DNA of 64,000 nt from AV69 sp963742315 (GCA_963742315.1 CAVULE010000013.1:1-64000); one strand, 5' to 3'; positions 17,940-27,152 are shown, counted from the first letter of the stretch. Program-made: numbers and translations. The notes: generated from the sequence alone by a model not told the origin.

Positions 17940-19542
17940 CTATTCCCACTCGATCGTGCTCGGGGGCTTGGTCGAAATATCGTAAACGACGCGGTTGACG
18001 CCTTTAACTTCGTTAACGATGCGGTTGGAGATGCGGGCGAGTAGTTCATAAGGCAGCCGAACCCAATCGGCGGTCATGCCATCCTGGCTTTCGACTATGC
18101 GCAACGCGATGGTGTAATCGTAGGTGCGCTGGTCGCCCATCACTCCGACGGTTTGCACCGGAAGGAGGACCGCGAAAGATTGCCAAACCCGATAATACCA
18201 GTCGCTCGCTTCCATTTCGCTTTGCACAATCGTGTCGGCATCGCGCAGGATGCGAAGGCGCTCGGGAGTTACCTCGCCTAAGATACGAACGGCAAGTCCC
18301 GGGCCGGGGAAAGGCTGGCGGTAAACTATTTCTTTAGGCAATCCAAGTTGAAGCCCGGCCTGCCGAACTTCGTCTTTAAATAACTGCCGCACAGGTTCGA
18401 CCAGTTCAAAATGCATCTTCTCCGGCAGCCCGCCGACGTTGTGATGGCTCTTGATTACATGCGCAGGATTGCCGCCGATGGCGACACTTTCGATCACGTC
18501 GGGATAAAGAGTTCCCTGCGCGAGGAACTTAAATTGATGATTGGTCTTCGGGGATCGGTGGTCGGTTTTGGCGAGGTCGACAATCGCATCTTCAAATACT
18601 TTGATGAACTCGTTGCCGATAATCTTTCGCTTCTCCTCCGGATCCACTACTCCGCGCAGGTTTGTTAGGAAACGTTCGGAAGCATCAACGTATTTGAGCT
18701 TAATGTGAAAGTTTTCGCCGAAAACCCGTTGAACGACTTCTTCTTCGCGTGCGCGCAGCAAACCGTTGTTGACGAAGATACAGGTAAGTTGGTCGCCAAT
18801 CGCCTTATGTAGTAACGCAGCTACGACCGAGGAGTCGACCCCACCACTAAGACCGAGGACTACTTTGTTGTCGCCGACCTGAGCGCGGACTCTTTCGCAG
18901 GCGTCGTCGATGAACGAACCCATCGTCCAATCCATCGTGCAACGGCAGATGTGATAGACAAAGTTCTGCAGAATCTCGCGACCCCGCGGGGTATGTGCGA
19001 CTTCCGGATGAAACTGCAGACCGTAGAGTCTCCGCTGCGGATCTTCTACCGCCGCGAAAGGCGAGCCGTTGGTCCGTGCCGCGACGCGAAACCCATTCGG
19101 CAACGCTGTTACTTCGTCGCCATGGCTATTCCAGACATCCACCTGCGCTCCGAGGCCGTCAAAAAGCTGCGACCCGTTAGTTACATCCAGTATCCCGGCG
19201 CCGTACTCGCGGCGTCCGGTGTAGCGCGACCTGACCACCGAGATGATGCGCCATTTGCATCAGGCCATAGCAAATTCCCAGGATCGGAATTCCCAGGGTA
19301 AAAATCTTCGGGTCAACCTGGGGCGCGCCGTTTTCGTAAACGCTGGCCGGACCGCCGGAAAGAATGATCCCGTTTGGTTGTTCGCGCTCAATGGTGTCGG
19401 CCGAGGTATCGAAGCGGACGATCTCCGAATAAACTTGCAACTCGCGAATGCGCCGGCCGATGACCTGGGTGTATTGCGAACCGAAATCGAGGATGAGAAT
19501 TTTGGAATGTTTCGGAGGGGCCTCGGTCTTCACGTAAATCAC
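17940..19542 (-). CDS. guaA: GMP synthase (glutamine-hydrolysing), apparent 1-nt frameshift
   Basis: The enzyme converts XMP, glutamine and ATP to GMP. The N-terminal glutamine amidotransferase part starts at 19542 (ILILDFGSQYTQVIGRRIRE; nucleophile Cys in GICYGLMQ; His in LQFHPEVAHT). The ATP-pyrophosphatase domain follows with its P-loop LGLSGGVDSSVV, and the C-terminus is complete (STKPPSTIEWE). The two parts are in different frames. The match to GuaA leaves frame 1 after HHLGGQV and resumes at once with RYTGRREYG in frame 2, so one extra base at about 19227 in a GCGCG run explains it. All other parts are intact, so a sequence error is more likely than a broken gene. The start overlaps the stop of a small lipoprotein gene by 4 nt (ATGA). 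Confidence 0.85.
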
Positions 19543-19733
19543 GGATGGTCTTGCGGGACAGCGTGCTCTGCCGCGGGATCACCCGGCGGTCGATCAAGCG
19601 GGCCGACTGTTCCCTGACCCGTCACGCCGCGCTCGAGCTGGCCTCCCACTTCTTCCGTGCTGCGTTGTTCCAACGGATCGGCACACCCACCCGCGATAAG
19701 CGCGAACGCGCAGATGATCGACAAGGGTTTCAT
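19539..19733 (-). CDS. Small predicted lipoprotein
   Basis: This 64-aa product has a short signal peptide (PLSIICAFALIAGGC) with a good lipobox (IAGGC, Cys17), so it should be a lipid-anchored envelope protein. The mature part is short, Gly/Pro/Glu-rich and has no recognised domain. Its stop overlaps the guaA start (ATGA), which implies co-transcription and possibly translational coupling. Such small entericidin-like lipoproteins are often missed. No function can be assigned. Confidence 0.55.
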   Translation of the reverse strand: MKPLSIICAFALIAGGCADPLEQRSTEEVGGQLERGVTGQGTVGPLDRPPGDPAAEHAVPQDHP

Positions 19734-19784
19734 CTGCTTATGTTAAGGAGCGATTGGACGAATGCAAGAAGGGTGAAGGGAGGC

Positions 19785-19859
19785 GTTGTAGCGGCGCTCG
19801 CCGCGGCGAGCCCCGACGTATAGATTACAGGCGCTCGCCGCGGCGAGCGCCGCTACAAC
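19785..19859. repeat. Near-perfect hairpin repeat abutting the aat start codon
   Basis: The left arm GTTGTAGCGGCGCTCGCCG is mirrored by the right arm CGGCGAGCGCCGCTACAAC around a central spacer. The right arm ends 1 nt before the ATG of aat, so no Shine-Dalgarno sequence exists outside the hairpin. Confidence 0.75.
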
Positions 19860-19860
19860 C

Positions 19861-20430
19861 ATGATTCCGCCGGAGCTTTTGTTGCAAGGTTATCGGCTCG
19901 GCATTTTCCCGATGGCGATGGATGATGATTCTATTGAATGGTTTTCCCCGGAGCGGCGCGGCATTATCCCACTGGAAACGTTTCATCTTCCCCATGCTGC
20001 CCGACGGGTATGGACGCGAAAATCGTTCGAGATAAAAATCGATAGCGCGTTCTCGGAGGTGATTCGGGCGTGCGCGCGACGGGACGAGACCTGGATCAAT
20101 GAGGAGATCGTGGCGAGTTACGAGAATTTGCACGCGATTGGTCACGCGCATTCGGTGGAGGCGTGGCAAGAAGGCAAGTTGGCGGGCGGATTGTACGGGG
20201 TGGCAGTTGGCGGCGGTTTCTTCGGTGAATCGATGTTTCATCGCGTGACCGCTGCCTCAAAAATCGCGTTGGCAGCGCTGGTCGAACAATTGAAACGACA
20301 ACGCTTTGTCTTGCTCGACACCCAGTGGCTCACGCCGCATCTCCTTCAGTTCGGAGGGGTCGAGATTTCACGCGCGGAATATTTAACACTGCTGGAGCGG
20401 GCCGTTAATTTAAAGCGAAGCTTTCGGTAG
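19861..20430 (+). CDS. aat: Leucyl/phenylalanyl-tRNA-protein transferase
   Basis: The 189-aa protein moves Leu or Phe from aminoacyl-tRNA to the N-terminus of proteins that begin with Arg or Lys, marking them for ClpAP in the N-end rule pathway. Hallmarks are LLLQGYRLGIFPMA near the N-terminus, a WFSPERRGIIPLE segment, the GGLYGVAVGGGFFGESMFH core and the LLDTQWLTPHLLQFGG segment. Length is a little short of the E. coli protein but typical for compact homologues. ATG 19861 directly follows a hairpin repeat, so translation initiation lacks a usual Shine-Dalgarno site and may depend on the hairpin or on a leaderless transcript. Confidence 0.9.
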   Translation: MIPPELLLQGYRLGIFPMAMDDDSIEWFSPERRGIIPLETFHLPHAARRVWTRKSFEIKIDSAFSEVIRACARRDETWINEEIVASYENLHAIGHAHSVEAWQEGKLAGGLYGVAVGGGFFGESMFHRVTAASKIALAALVEQLKRQRFVLLDTQWLTPHLLQFGGVEISRAEYLTLLERAVNLKRSFR

Positions 20431-20628
20431 CCGCGTCTCCGCGAGACGCACAATCAAGGAGCGGCGGTTTCCAAATCGCCGCCCAAGATCTTTCCCTGGC
20501 TCCGCAGAGCGTCGCCCGACCAATGGATGCGCTCTGCGCGGGGCAACGTTGTAGGGCAGGCGCTCCCGCCTGCCGCAAAGAAAACAGCAAGCAGGAATGC
20601 TCGCCCTACAACGGCGGGTCAAGGCTAT
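20431..20628. repeat. Cluster of interspersed repeat units
   Basis: At least two units are visible. One carries GCGTCTCCGCGAGACGC and GGCGGTTTCCAAATCGCCGCC palindromes (about 20435-20500). The second (about 20548-20613) begins TTGTAGGGCAGGCG, carries the palindrome GGCAGGCGCTCCCGCCTGCC and ends with CGCCCTACAAC. Relatives lie at 29824-30068. No gene is visible between aat and tRNA-Phe. Confidence 0.6.
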
Positions 20629-20691
20629 GTCGAAGCAAAGATCTGTGGCAGCACTCTACGAGCGCCTGTAAACCGGCGCTGCAACTCGGCG

Positions 20692-20719
20692 TTGAGGGTT
20701 GAGCGTTTTCTGCTTTAAT
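20692..20719 (+). promoter_or_regulatory. Candidate sigma-70 promoter of tRNA-Phe
   Basis: TTGAGG (20692-20697) and TTTAAT (20714-20719) are separated by 16 nt, 44 nt before the mature 5' end of the tRNA. The match is moderate. Confidence 0.4.
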
Positions 20720-20763
20720 GAGCACCCGCCTCTCGATGGATCGCGGTAGCGGCAACGCAATTC

Positions 20764-20836
20764 GGCTGGGTAGCTCAGTTGGCAGAGCAGAGGACTGAAA
20801 ATCCTCGTGTCGGCGGTTCGATTCCGCCCCCAGCCA
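20764..20836 (+). tRNA. tRNA-Phe (GAA)
   Basis: A 73-nt cloverleaf can be drawn in full: acceptor GGCTGGG/CCCAGCC, D arm GCTC-AGTTGGCA-GAGC, anticodon arm GAGGA-CTGAAAA-TCCTC with anticodon GAA, variable GTGTC, T arm GGCGG-TTCGATT-CCGCC, and discriminator A. The 3' CCA is not encoded. Confidence 0.97.
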
Positions 20837-21038
20837 TACCTCATTTTCAGAAGGGGAAACGCGCCATTTTTCCGTCTGAAATCGCGAGAGTCCGAAACCC
20901 GTGACAGTGAAAGAAAACGCAAGTCTTGGTAAAGAGTTTGTCAATGCAACTCATACATGACAGGAGCTTCAGAAATGGGAGTTACGACAACGAACGACGA
21001 TGGCTCGTAGTCGCGTTCTTTTTGCGACCACGGAGTAG

Positions 21039-21188
21039 GTCGCTTTAGGTCGGGAACTGACAAAACATGCAGCGCAGCCCTTCCCGCAAAGGCCGACGAC
21101 CCGCGAGGTCGCCGCTTTCTTCGGTGTCAGTTTGCGCACGATCCCAAAAATGACGCGGTCAGCACGGGCCTGCCACATCTACGGCTGA
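21039..21188 (+). pseudogene. Fragment resembling an excisionase-type helix-turn-helix protein
   Basis: The open stretch between two stops encodes TTREVAAFFGVSLRTIPKM, which matches the usual pattern of AlpA/excisionase-like helix-turn-helix domains. It ends after 11 more residues and has no ATG or GTG start. Its place 200 bases after a tRNA gene would fit the remains of an integrated element, but no integrase or att duplication is visible. The call rests on a short motif only. Confidence 0.3.
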
Positions 21189-21270
21189 ATCGGCGCGTTA
21201 TTCGCTATGATTTTGGCGAGCTTATAGGCGTGGCGCCAGAAGCGGGTCGTTTTTTTTGATATCGCGGCAT

Positions 21271-21302
21271 GCAAAGGTAACAGACGCGTTACTTTTCGCG
21301 GC
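21271..21302. repeat. 32-bp inverted repeat, left copy
   Basis: The 32 bases are the exact reverse complement of 27165-27196. Within each copy lies a palindrome GTAAC-N6-GTTAC, flanked by AAAG and CTTTT. It lies 130 nt before the ATG of the secreted protein gene at 21434, so it may be an operator or one end of a mobile segment. Confidence 0.7.
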
Positions 21303-21433
21303 ACTTTTAAGCTCGACAAACGCTATCGGTTCTTCCGAAATGTTTGGAATAACGTGCACCTGCAGGAGCAAAAATTCGGATTGATTTTCCTCGGCGCTTG
21401 TTACCAACAGGCAGCCAACCTGGAGGATTCAGG

Positions 21434-24229
21434 ATGAAGATGATGCTCACAGGTCTCATGCTCACGTTGCTTTTGCTTTTTTGCCCGCCAAAAGCGGGTT
21501 CGAGTGATCTTGGGAACGGAAAGAGTCCTCCTAACGCGGGGAGCGGGACACTTCAGAAGATGATTGTGAAGAGCGGCAGCGCGACGATGGACATCGATCT
21601 GAACCGGCTTAACGGAATCAACTCCACGACGGAAAAAGTGGAGACATTGCGTTTTGCGGTGGCGGCGAATTCGTTTTTCCCGATTCTAATTTTTAACAAT
21701 GCGTTACGCGGTCCGGCGTTGGGCTCCATGGGATTGGTCCCGCAAAATAGCGTCGCCCTTCCCGCAACATTAATTGCATCGCTCAATCAGCTGGTAATCG
21801 AAAAGATCGACTGGAGCGGGGCTTTCGACATCGTGGTACGCGATGGTAAGAGCGGGTTTGTTTTTTTTAATATCGAAGGAAATATCTATGATTACGATGC
21901 TCGCGCGCAGTTACTGAACATCCGCGCTGGACGGCTTCTGATCTCAAAAGAGTTTGCCAACGCGCTGGGACGCCCATCAGACACGGCGTTAATGGTTGGG
22001 AAAATCTCGGTTGCGACAGCGATGCAGCCGATTGAGATCGACCAGGTTTTGAATGGCGAGCCGCAATCGGTGGTGATGCCGGCGGTTGGAACGCAACCGG
22101 GCCCCGACGTCATTGTTGGAGACCTCTCCGGGTTGGCGCAATTTGATAATGCCGTTGGAACGCAGGTCGGCCTCGCGGTCCAAACAGTCTCCTGTAATCG
22201 CGGACAAGTGGACTTGGATTGGTTTAAATTGCCAGACAACGATCACCCTGTGATCCCGCAAAATCTGTATCGGATGAGCGGCGGAACTGACAATACCGAG
22301 CGGTTCGAACAGATTGGGCAGTCGTCAGTCAAACATGCGTTCTTTGCAAATTCACAGGATTTCTGCGGCTTTGGCTGTAATGGCGTGAACGGCACTCATC
22401 TTGGTTCCGGTTGTTCCGATCCGTACAGCGCTAGCTTGAACTCTGGAGGCACGACGCACAATCTCGGGTCACGCGCGTGGATAAATCCCTTCACTGGCTC
22501 CTTCCCGCGCGGAGACTCGCCAACATCGCCAAACGATCACACCGGCCATGTGCACACGGACGTCTCGCATCGACTTCTCGTCGAGATCAATGATTTGAAC
22601 ACAACGCTTAATCCTGGCGCGACCTATTTTGTCGAAGCGCAATACGTCACGCCACATGAGTATGCCTGGTGCCAGGCAAATCCCGGGCAGTGCAACATGT
22701 ATAACAACGCTTCCTATCGTCAGTTCAGTGTGACTGGCACTAGTCCCCCATTCAGTTTTTCAGCAGTAGGATCTACAGTGCAAATGCAGCCTGCCATCGA
22801 AGCTTGGCCGGGCGCAACGATCAACCAAATCCAACCCGATCCGGGCAATGACGGTATCGGGTTGGTCGGGTGCAAAGTAACCAACCCCTCGCCTGGGGTC
22901 TGGCATTATGAATATGCCGTGTATAACCAGAACCTTGATCGGGCGATTCAATCGTTCAGTGTGCCTTTGGCAGCTGGAATTAACGTCAGCAACATTGGGT
23001 TTCACGCGCCGCCTCAGCATCCCGGCTGGGCAAACGACGGAACACAAAATAATGCCGGTTACAGCAGCACGCCGTGGACTTCCACTCAGGCTACGAATTC
23101 ATTGACATGGGCAACGGAGACCTTTGCACAAAATCAAAACGCGAATGCGATTCGCTGGGGCACACTGTATGATTTCCGGTTCGATGCCGACCAACCGCCG
23201 CAGACCGCATCTGCGACAGTAGGCTTCTTTAAGACAGGCTCGCCAATAACTGTCCAAACCCAGGCCCCGGCATCTACACCTTTGGTCCAGGTGACTGTCC
23301 AAACAGTTCTCGCGGGTCTCGCTTTCACTGTTGACGGCACTAGTTATAGTTCGACACAAACCTTTTCCTGGGCGTCCGGTTCGAGTCACACGATTGCCAC
23401 AACTTCCCCGCAGAGTGGTGGGACAGGCATTCAGTACGTGTGGACAAAGTGGAGTGATGGCGGAACCATCTCTCACACTGTTGCGCCAACGACTAACAAG
23501 ACCTACACCGCGACATTCAAGACGCAATATTTCCTGACGATGACCCGCGGAACCGGGGGTGGTACCGTAAGTCCGACTAGCGGCTGGAGAAACAGCGGAG
23601 CAGCTATTTCGATTAGTGCAACACCAACCAACAATAATCAGGTGAGTTACAGTTTCGCCGGCTGGACCGGCACCGGCGCTGGTTCTTACGCTGGCACGAA
23701 CAATCCGGCTTCAATCATAATGAACGGACCTATTACGGAGAACGCTAACTTCACTCAGAATAACGTTCAAGTAGCTGTCCAAACGAATCCAACAGGTCTT
23801 AGCTTCACGGTTGACGGTACTAGCTATACAAGCACACAAACGTTTTCCTGGCAACCGGGTTCAACTCACACCATCGCCACAACTTCTCCGCAGAGCGGTG
23901 CCACAGGCGTTCGCTACGCCTGGATGAATTGGACCGGTGGCGGAGCTATTTCGCACACCGTTGCTCCCACTACTAACAAGACTTACACGGCAAATTTCAA
24001 CACCCAGTATTTTCTCACGATGAGCCATGGAACCGGTGGTACCGTAAGTCCGACTAGCGGCTGGAGAAACAGTGGAGCAGCTATTTCGATTAGTGGCAAG
24101 GCGGCTACCGGTTACAGTTTCACCAGTTGGAGCGGGAGCGGAACGGGCTCATTTTCTGGGACGAACAATCCGGCTTCAATTACAATGGGCGGACCCATCA
24201 CAGAAACGGCGACTTTCACTCATAATTGA
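21434..24229 (+). CDS. Large secreted protein with C-terminal InlB-type repeat pairs
   Basis: The 931-aa protein starts at ATG 21434 behind GGAGG and has a signal peptide (MLTGLMLTLLLLFCPPKAGS). The first 600 residues match no family I recognise. They contain several Cys pairs (for example FCGFGCNG and WCQANPGQC), suggesting a disulphide-stabilised extracellular fold. The C-terminal 310 residues are two tandem copies of a roughly 155-residue unit, each made of a segment with GLxFTVDGTSY and an InlB-B/bacterial-repeat segment with VSPTSGWRNSGAAISIS. These mucin-binding-like beta folds are common at the ends of exported proteins. The protein stops right after the last repeat with no anchor. Function unknown. 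Confidence 0.7.
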   Translation: MKMMLTGLMLTLLLLFCPPKAGSSDLGNGKSPPNAGSGTLQKMIVKSGSATMDIDLNRLNGINSTTEKVETLRFAVAANSFFPILIFNNALRGPALGSMGLVPQNSVALPATLIASLNQLVIEKIDWSGAFDIVVRDGKSGFVFFNIEGNIYDYDARAQLLNIRAGRLLISKEFANALGRPSDTALMVGKISVATAMQPIEIDQVLNGEPQSVVMPAVGTQPGPDVIVGDLSGLAQFDNAVGTQVGLAVQTVSCNRGQVDLDWFKLPDNDHPVIPQNLYRMSGGTDNTERFEQIGQSSVKHAFFANSQDFCGFGCNGVNGTHLGSGCSDPYSASLNSGGTTHNLGSRAWINPFTGSFPRGDSPTSPNDHTGHVHTDVSHRLLVEINDLNTTLNPGATYFVEAQYVTPHEYAWCQANPGQCNMYNNASYRQFSVTGTSPPFSFSAVGSTVQMQPAIEAWPGATINQIQPDPGNDGIGLVGCKVTNPSPGVWHYEYAVYNQNLDRAIQSFSVPLAAGINVSNIGFHAPPQHPGWANDGTQNNAGYSSTPWTSTQATNSLTWATETFAQNQNANAIRWGTLYDFRFDADQPPQTASATVGFFKTGSPITVQTQAPASTPLVQVTVQTVLAGLAFTVDGTSYSSTQTFSWASGSSHTIATTSPQSGGTGIQYVWTKWSDGGTISHTVAPTTNKTYTATFKTQYFLTMTRGTGGGTVSPTSGWRNSGAAISISATPTNNNQVSYSFAGWTGTGAGSYAGTNNPASIIMNGPITENANFTQNNVQVAVQTNPTGLSFTVDGTSYTSTQTFSWQPGSTHTIATTSPQSGATGVRYAWMNWTGGGAISHTVAPTTNKTYTANFNTQYFLTMSHGTGGTVSPTSGWRNSGAAISISGKAATGYSFTSWSGSGTGSFSGTNNPASITMGGPITETATFTHN

Positions 24230-24400
24230 TGCCAACCCGTGCGGCATGCATCGGCCGCGAGCAACATGCGGGACGACAATGATCGAGTCGGTTTGAAAGA
24301 GCAAGATCACCCCAAGAAAGAATAGTGCCGCAATTGCCAGAAGCGCCCAAGGATTGTCACTCCCTCTAAGATAGTGGTGTGTCGGACTAACGAGACACAA
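24176..24400 (-). CDS. Possible small single-span membrane protein
   Basis: The 74-aa frame has one strong hydrophobic helix (PWALLAIAALFFLGVILLFQ) followed by a polar tail. It lies 39 nt downstream of the ferredoxin-TPR gene on the same strand, so it could be its last operon member. It overlaps the 3' end of the convergent secreted-protein gene by 54 nt, and the tail composition is unremarkable. No homologue family is recognised. Confidence 0.3.
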   Translation of the reverse strand: MCLVSPTHHYLRGSDNPWALLAIAALFFLGVILLFQTDSIIVVPHVARGRCMPHGLASIMSESRRFCDGSAHCN

Positions 24401-24439
24401 GATCAGTGATCGCGCGAGTTGAATGAGGCAAATTTCAGT

Positions 24440-26359
24440 TCACTTGGAAACGCTTTGGAGCTCCGGATCGAGTTGAATCGCTCGTTGGAAATGTTTTTCG
24501 GCCAGCTCGATCATTCCGAGGTTTTTCAGCCGAAGGCCGAGCATCCAATGATAAAGCGGATCATCTGGAGTGAATTGATCGGCTTGTTTTTCGTGGGCAA
24601 TGGCTTCTTCGATTCTGCCCAGCGATCGCTTGGCGGCGGCGAGTTGATTGCTGACTAAAGCGAGGCGTTCATTGCGCCGGACTGCGTCGGTCCAAACCGT
24701 GATGGCTTCTTCTTTACGGCCGAGCAGCCAGAGAGACTCGCCTTTTTCCTGGCGAGCAAGAATCAGGTCTTCGCGCTCTGCCAGGGCCGCGTCCAAATTC
24801 GTTCGCGCCTGCTCGTAACGGCCTAAACGGTTCAAGATCGTCCCGCGATAATAGAGGCTCAACGCTTTGGCCTGCCCCTTTTGGTGGTTTGCCGCCTCGT
24901 CGAGAAGCGCGACGGATCGCTCCGCGTTGCCAGAAAGGTATTCGAACCAGGCGAGCTTCGGAAGCGCCTCGCTGTTGACGAACAATCCGAAATCCGAAGC
25001 CGCCTGAAGATGCTTTTTCCCCTCGAGGATGTTGTCCCGGTCGATCGGGCCAAGCCAGTGACCGGGATTTATCTGGGCCAGCGCCAGCTCGTCGGGCACC
25101 TGGATTTTCTGAAAGGCCTGGTCGCCTTCATATTCATGAAAGCGAACCCACCCACTGTGCGCGTTCAAGCTCACCGCAAAAATCGAGAATGCTAGAAATG
25201 CCCATCCCGCTGTTTGAATTCTTCCCGAGGATTTCAAGATGAGACGATGAAAGGACAGTTCTGTTGTCCTGAGCAGTCTCCAGCTCTTTAGGGCGAGAAA
25301 CGTGGTGACCGCAGCGCAACCCAATGCCATCAGAAATGGGACGAGCGCATAAACGCCGCGAACAGCCAGAAAACTTCCCAGGAAGACGAACGCTCCGATG
25401 ATTTCCTCCGGCCAGGTCAGGGAGTAGTTCCTCGGGATCGGCTTCGATTTCGGTTTAGAGACTGCGACCGTCGGTTTCCCAAAACCGAAATACAAGGCGT
25501 CATTCGGGCAGACGCTGATGCAATCCATGCATTTCATGCAGCCTGGATCGACCACCATCCCGTATTCCCTCACTTCCGCGTGCACGAGCACGTTCGAGGT
25601 GCACGTCACGGTGCAGTGGCCGCATTGATTGCAAGCGTCCGTGACCCGGATTTTTCCAGGCGACAGTTTGTCCGCGAGACCAAAAAATCCCCCGTAAGGA
25701 CAGGCATAGGTGCAGAAGCCTTTCTGTCCCAGAAAATAAACGGTCAGGAATCCGCAGATGAGAAGAAAAGGAATGGCGACCGCGACCGACGGAAAAGTTT
25801 CCCAAAAATTACTGGTGACAAGATGGTTAGTGAATTTCGGGAAGAGCGGTTCGGACGCTGGTTTTGAAAAAAAGCGATACGCCGTGGGCCAGACAAACAT
25901 ATAAAGGGCGGCAATAAGCGGGACATAGATCAGGAGCCTGGATCGAAACGGCTTCGGAGTGAGGCCAATTTTCTTAAGCATCCAGGCGCAGAAATCCTGG
26001 AGGGCAAGAATGTGACAACCCCAGCCGCAGACAAAACGGCCGAAGATCAGCGTGGCCAGAATAGCCAGGGAAAAAAAGATGAAGCCCGCATTGACGGCCC
26101 CGCGCTGAAGCGTGTGCATGGTCTCGGAAGGTTCGATGGGAGAAACCGTCCGGCCCATGATCCACCACTGGATGACGTGAGCCACCATGAGCAAATTGAG
26201 GAGGATAAGCGCCGCCGCGCGCCAGCGGCTCGTTTTTGACTTGCGAATACCAACCGGCTTCGTCAGAAGAGTCTCGGGAAAAGCGATTCGCCTCGATTCT
26301 TGATTTTGCGCTTTTCGATCCTTACACCCGCTTTTCACAAACTTCCCTGTCTGCGCCAA
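24440..26359 (-). CDS. Polytopic membrane 4Fe-4S ferredoxin (NapH/CcoG-like) fused to TPR repeats
   Basis: The 639-aa protein combines two modules. The N-terminal half has several membrane helices (for example AALILLNLLMVAHVIQWWIM) and iron-sulfur ligands: FVCGWGCH, a CTYACP motif, and two ferredoxin clusters CNQCGHCTVTC and CMKCMDCISVCP. This is the layout of NapH/MauN/CcoG-type proteins that pass electrons across the membrane. After more helices, the C-terminal 250 residues are TPR repeats (for example YRGTILNRLGRYEQARTNLD), probably outside the cytoplasm for protein contacts. The fusion is uncommon to my knowledge. The cytochrome or reductase partner is not in this window. Confidence 0.8.
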   Translation of the reverse strand: MAQTGKFVKSGCKDRKAQNQESRRIAFPETLLTKPVGIRKSKTSRWRAAALILLNLLMVAHVIQWWIMGRTVSPIEPSETMHTLQRGAVNAGFIFFSLAILATLIFGRFVCGWGCHILALQDFCAWMLKKIGLTPKPFRSRLLIYVPLIAALYMFVWPTAYRFFSKPASEPLFPKFTNHLVTSNFWETFPSVAVAIPFLLICGFLTVYFLGQKGFCTYACPYGGFFGLADKLSPGKIRVTDACNQCGHCTVTCTSNVLVHAEVREYGMVVDPGCMKCMDCISVCPNDALYFGFGKPTVAVSKPKSKPIPRNYSLTWPEEIIGAFVFLGSFLAVRGVYALVPFLMALGCAAVTTFLALKSWRLLRTTELSFHRLILKSSGRIQTAGWAFLAFSIFAVSLNAHSGWVRFHEYEGDQAFQKIQVPDELALAQINPGHWLGPIDRDNILEGKKHLQAASDFGLFVNSEALPKLAWFEYLSGNAERSVALLDEAANHQKGQAKALSLYYRGTILNRLGRYEQARTNLDAALAEREDLILARQEKGESLWLLGRKEEAITVWTDAVRRNERLALVSNQLAAAKRSLGRIEEAIAHEKQADQFTPDDPLYHWMLGLRLKNLGMIELAEKHFQRAIQLDPELQSVSK

Positions 26360-26679
26360 AGCACCGCCAATCTGATTTCGAACTCATCCAAGAAATATTC
26401 AAAAAGCAGTCTATTTTCTAGCGAAACGTTAATAAAACCACTCAAGGCCGACTGTCGGTTGCGTCAAACGGAATGACGTTCGCCGCTGAGCCGTCTTTCT
26501 TGAGCACGCGAATCTCTCCGCATCCAAGTTTTGTTGCGTACCTTTGCATAACCGAGAACGTCCTGTTTGCGGTAGCCCGTCCAGAAAGGCTCAACGCCCG
26601 ACCCCGTTAAGACACTGCCAGCCCCCTCGATACGGTCGAATTTCAAGATCGTTGCGCTGACTCTGGCATGATGCCGCCA

Positions 26680-26830
26680 ATGAAATGCTGGGAGTTGATC
26701 GCCGACAAGCTTAACGCGAACGGCTTGGTCGTGGGGCTATCGCAGGGCGGTTACGACGGTCGCCGGTTACATCGGCGAGTCTGACGAGCTGGTAAGCGCG
26801 TTTCGCGAGCTGGAAGCGACGCTACTGTGA
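26680..26830 (+). pseudogene. Degenerate small WELIADNL-type hypothetical protein
   Basis: The start MKCWELIADKLNANGLVVG matches a widespread family of about 60-residue proteins that begin MKCWELIADNLSKAGWSWG (recalled from family knowledge). The characteristic ending (ESDELVSAFRELEATLL) is present but in another frame, and the central segment is shortened. Frameshift plus internal deletion makes it a pseudogene. Confidence 0.4.
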
Positions 26831-26996
26831 TTACCGTCTCTCTCGTCATCGAGCGATTTTTTCCTCCGAAGCATTAGCAATTTGCATCGACAACTGACCG
26901 CTAATTTGTCAATTGCCGATGCTGTCGAAAGACACGTCTGGATTGAGCGTAGGATGCTTCCCCCCGGTAGCGTCTTCCCCCTCTTTCAGAGCTTTC

Positions 26997-27152
26997 GACC
27001 ACGGGGGAGAAAAAGAAAGCATCGATGCCGCGATTGGATACCGTTTCACCTCGAACACCCAGCTCAAGTTGCAATACAGCTTTCAACACGAAACGACTGG
27101 CCCGCATGACGACAACCACCTGCTGGCTGCCCAGTTCACAGTCCGCTTCTAA
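26997..27152 (+). pseudogene. C-terminal fragment of an outer-membrane beta-barrel protein
   Basis: The last 51 residues show alternating amphipathic strands (IDAAIGYRFTSNTQLKLQYS, then NHLLAAQFTVRF) and end in a terminal Phe, the signature by which barrel proteins are recognised for membrane insertion. The sequence upstream in this frame does not continue the barrel, so the gene is truncated at its 5' end. Confidence 0.5.

Larger units (their letters stand above)
20837..21433. other. Intergenic region after tRNA-Phe
   Basis: About 600 bases without an intact gene. They hold a possible helix-turn-helix gene fragment (21039-21188) and one copy of a 32-bp inverted repeat (21271-21302). The last bases carry a good ribosome-binding site (GGAGG, 21422-21426) for the next gene. 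Confidence 0.55.

Noticed and set aside
20606..20944. Minus-strand frames across tRNA-Phe
   Set aside because: They read through the tRNA gene and repeats; not plausible proteins.
26464..26646. Minus-strand 60-aa open frame
   Set aside because: No domain, no Shine-Dalgarno sequence, lies in a region of gene debris.
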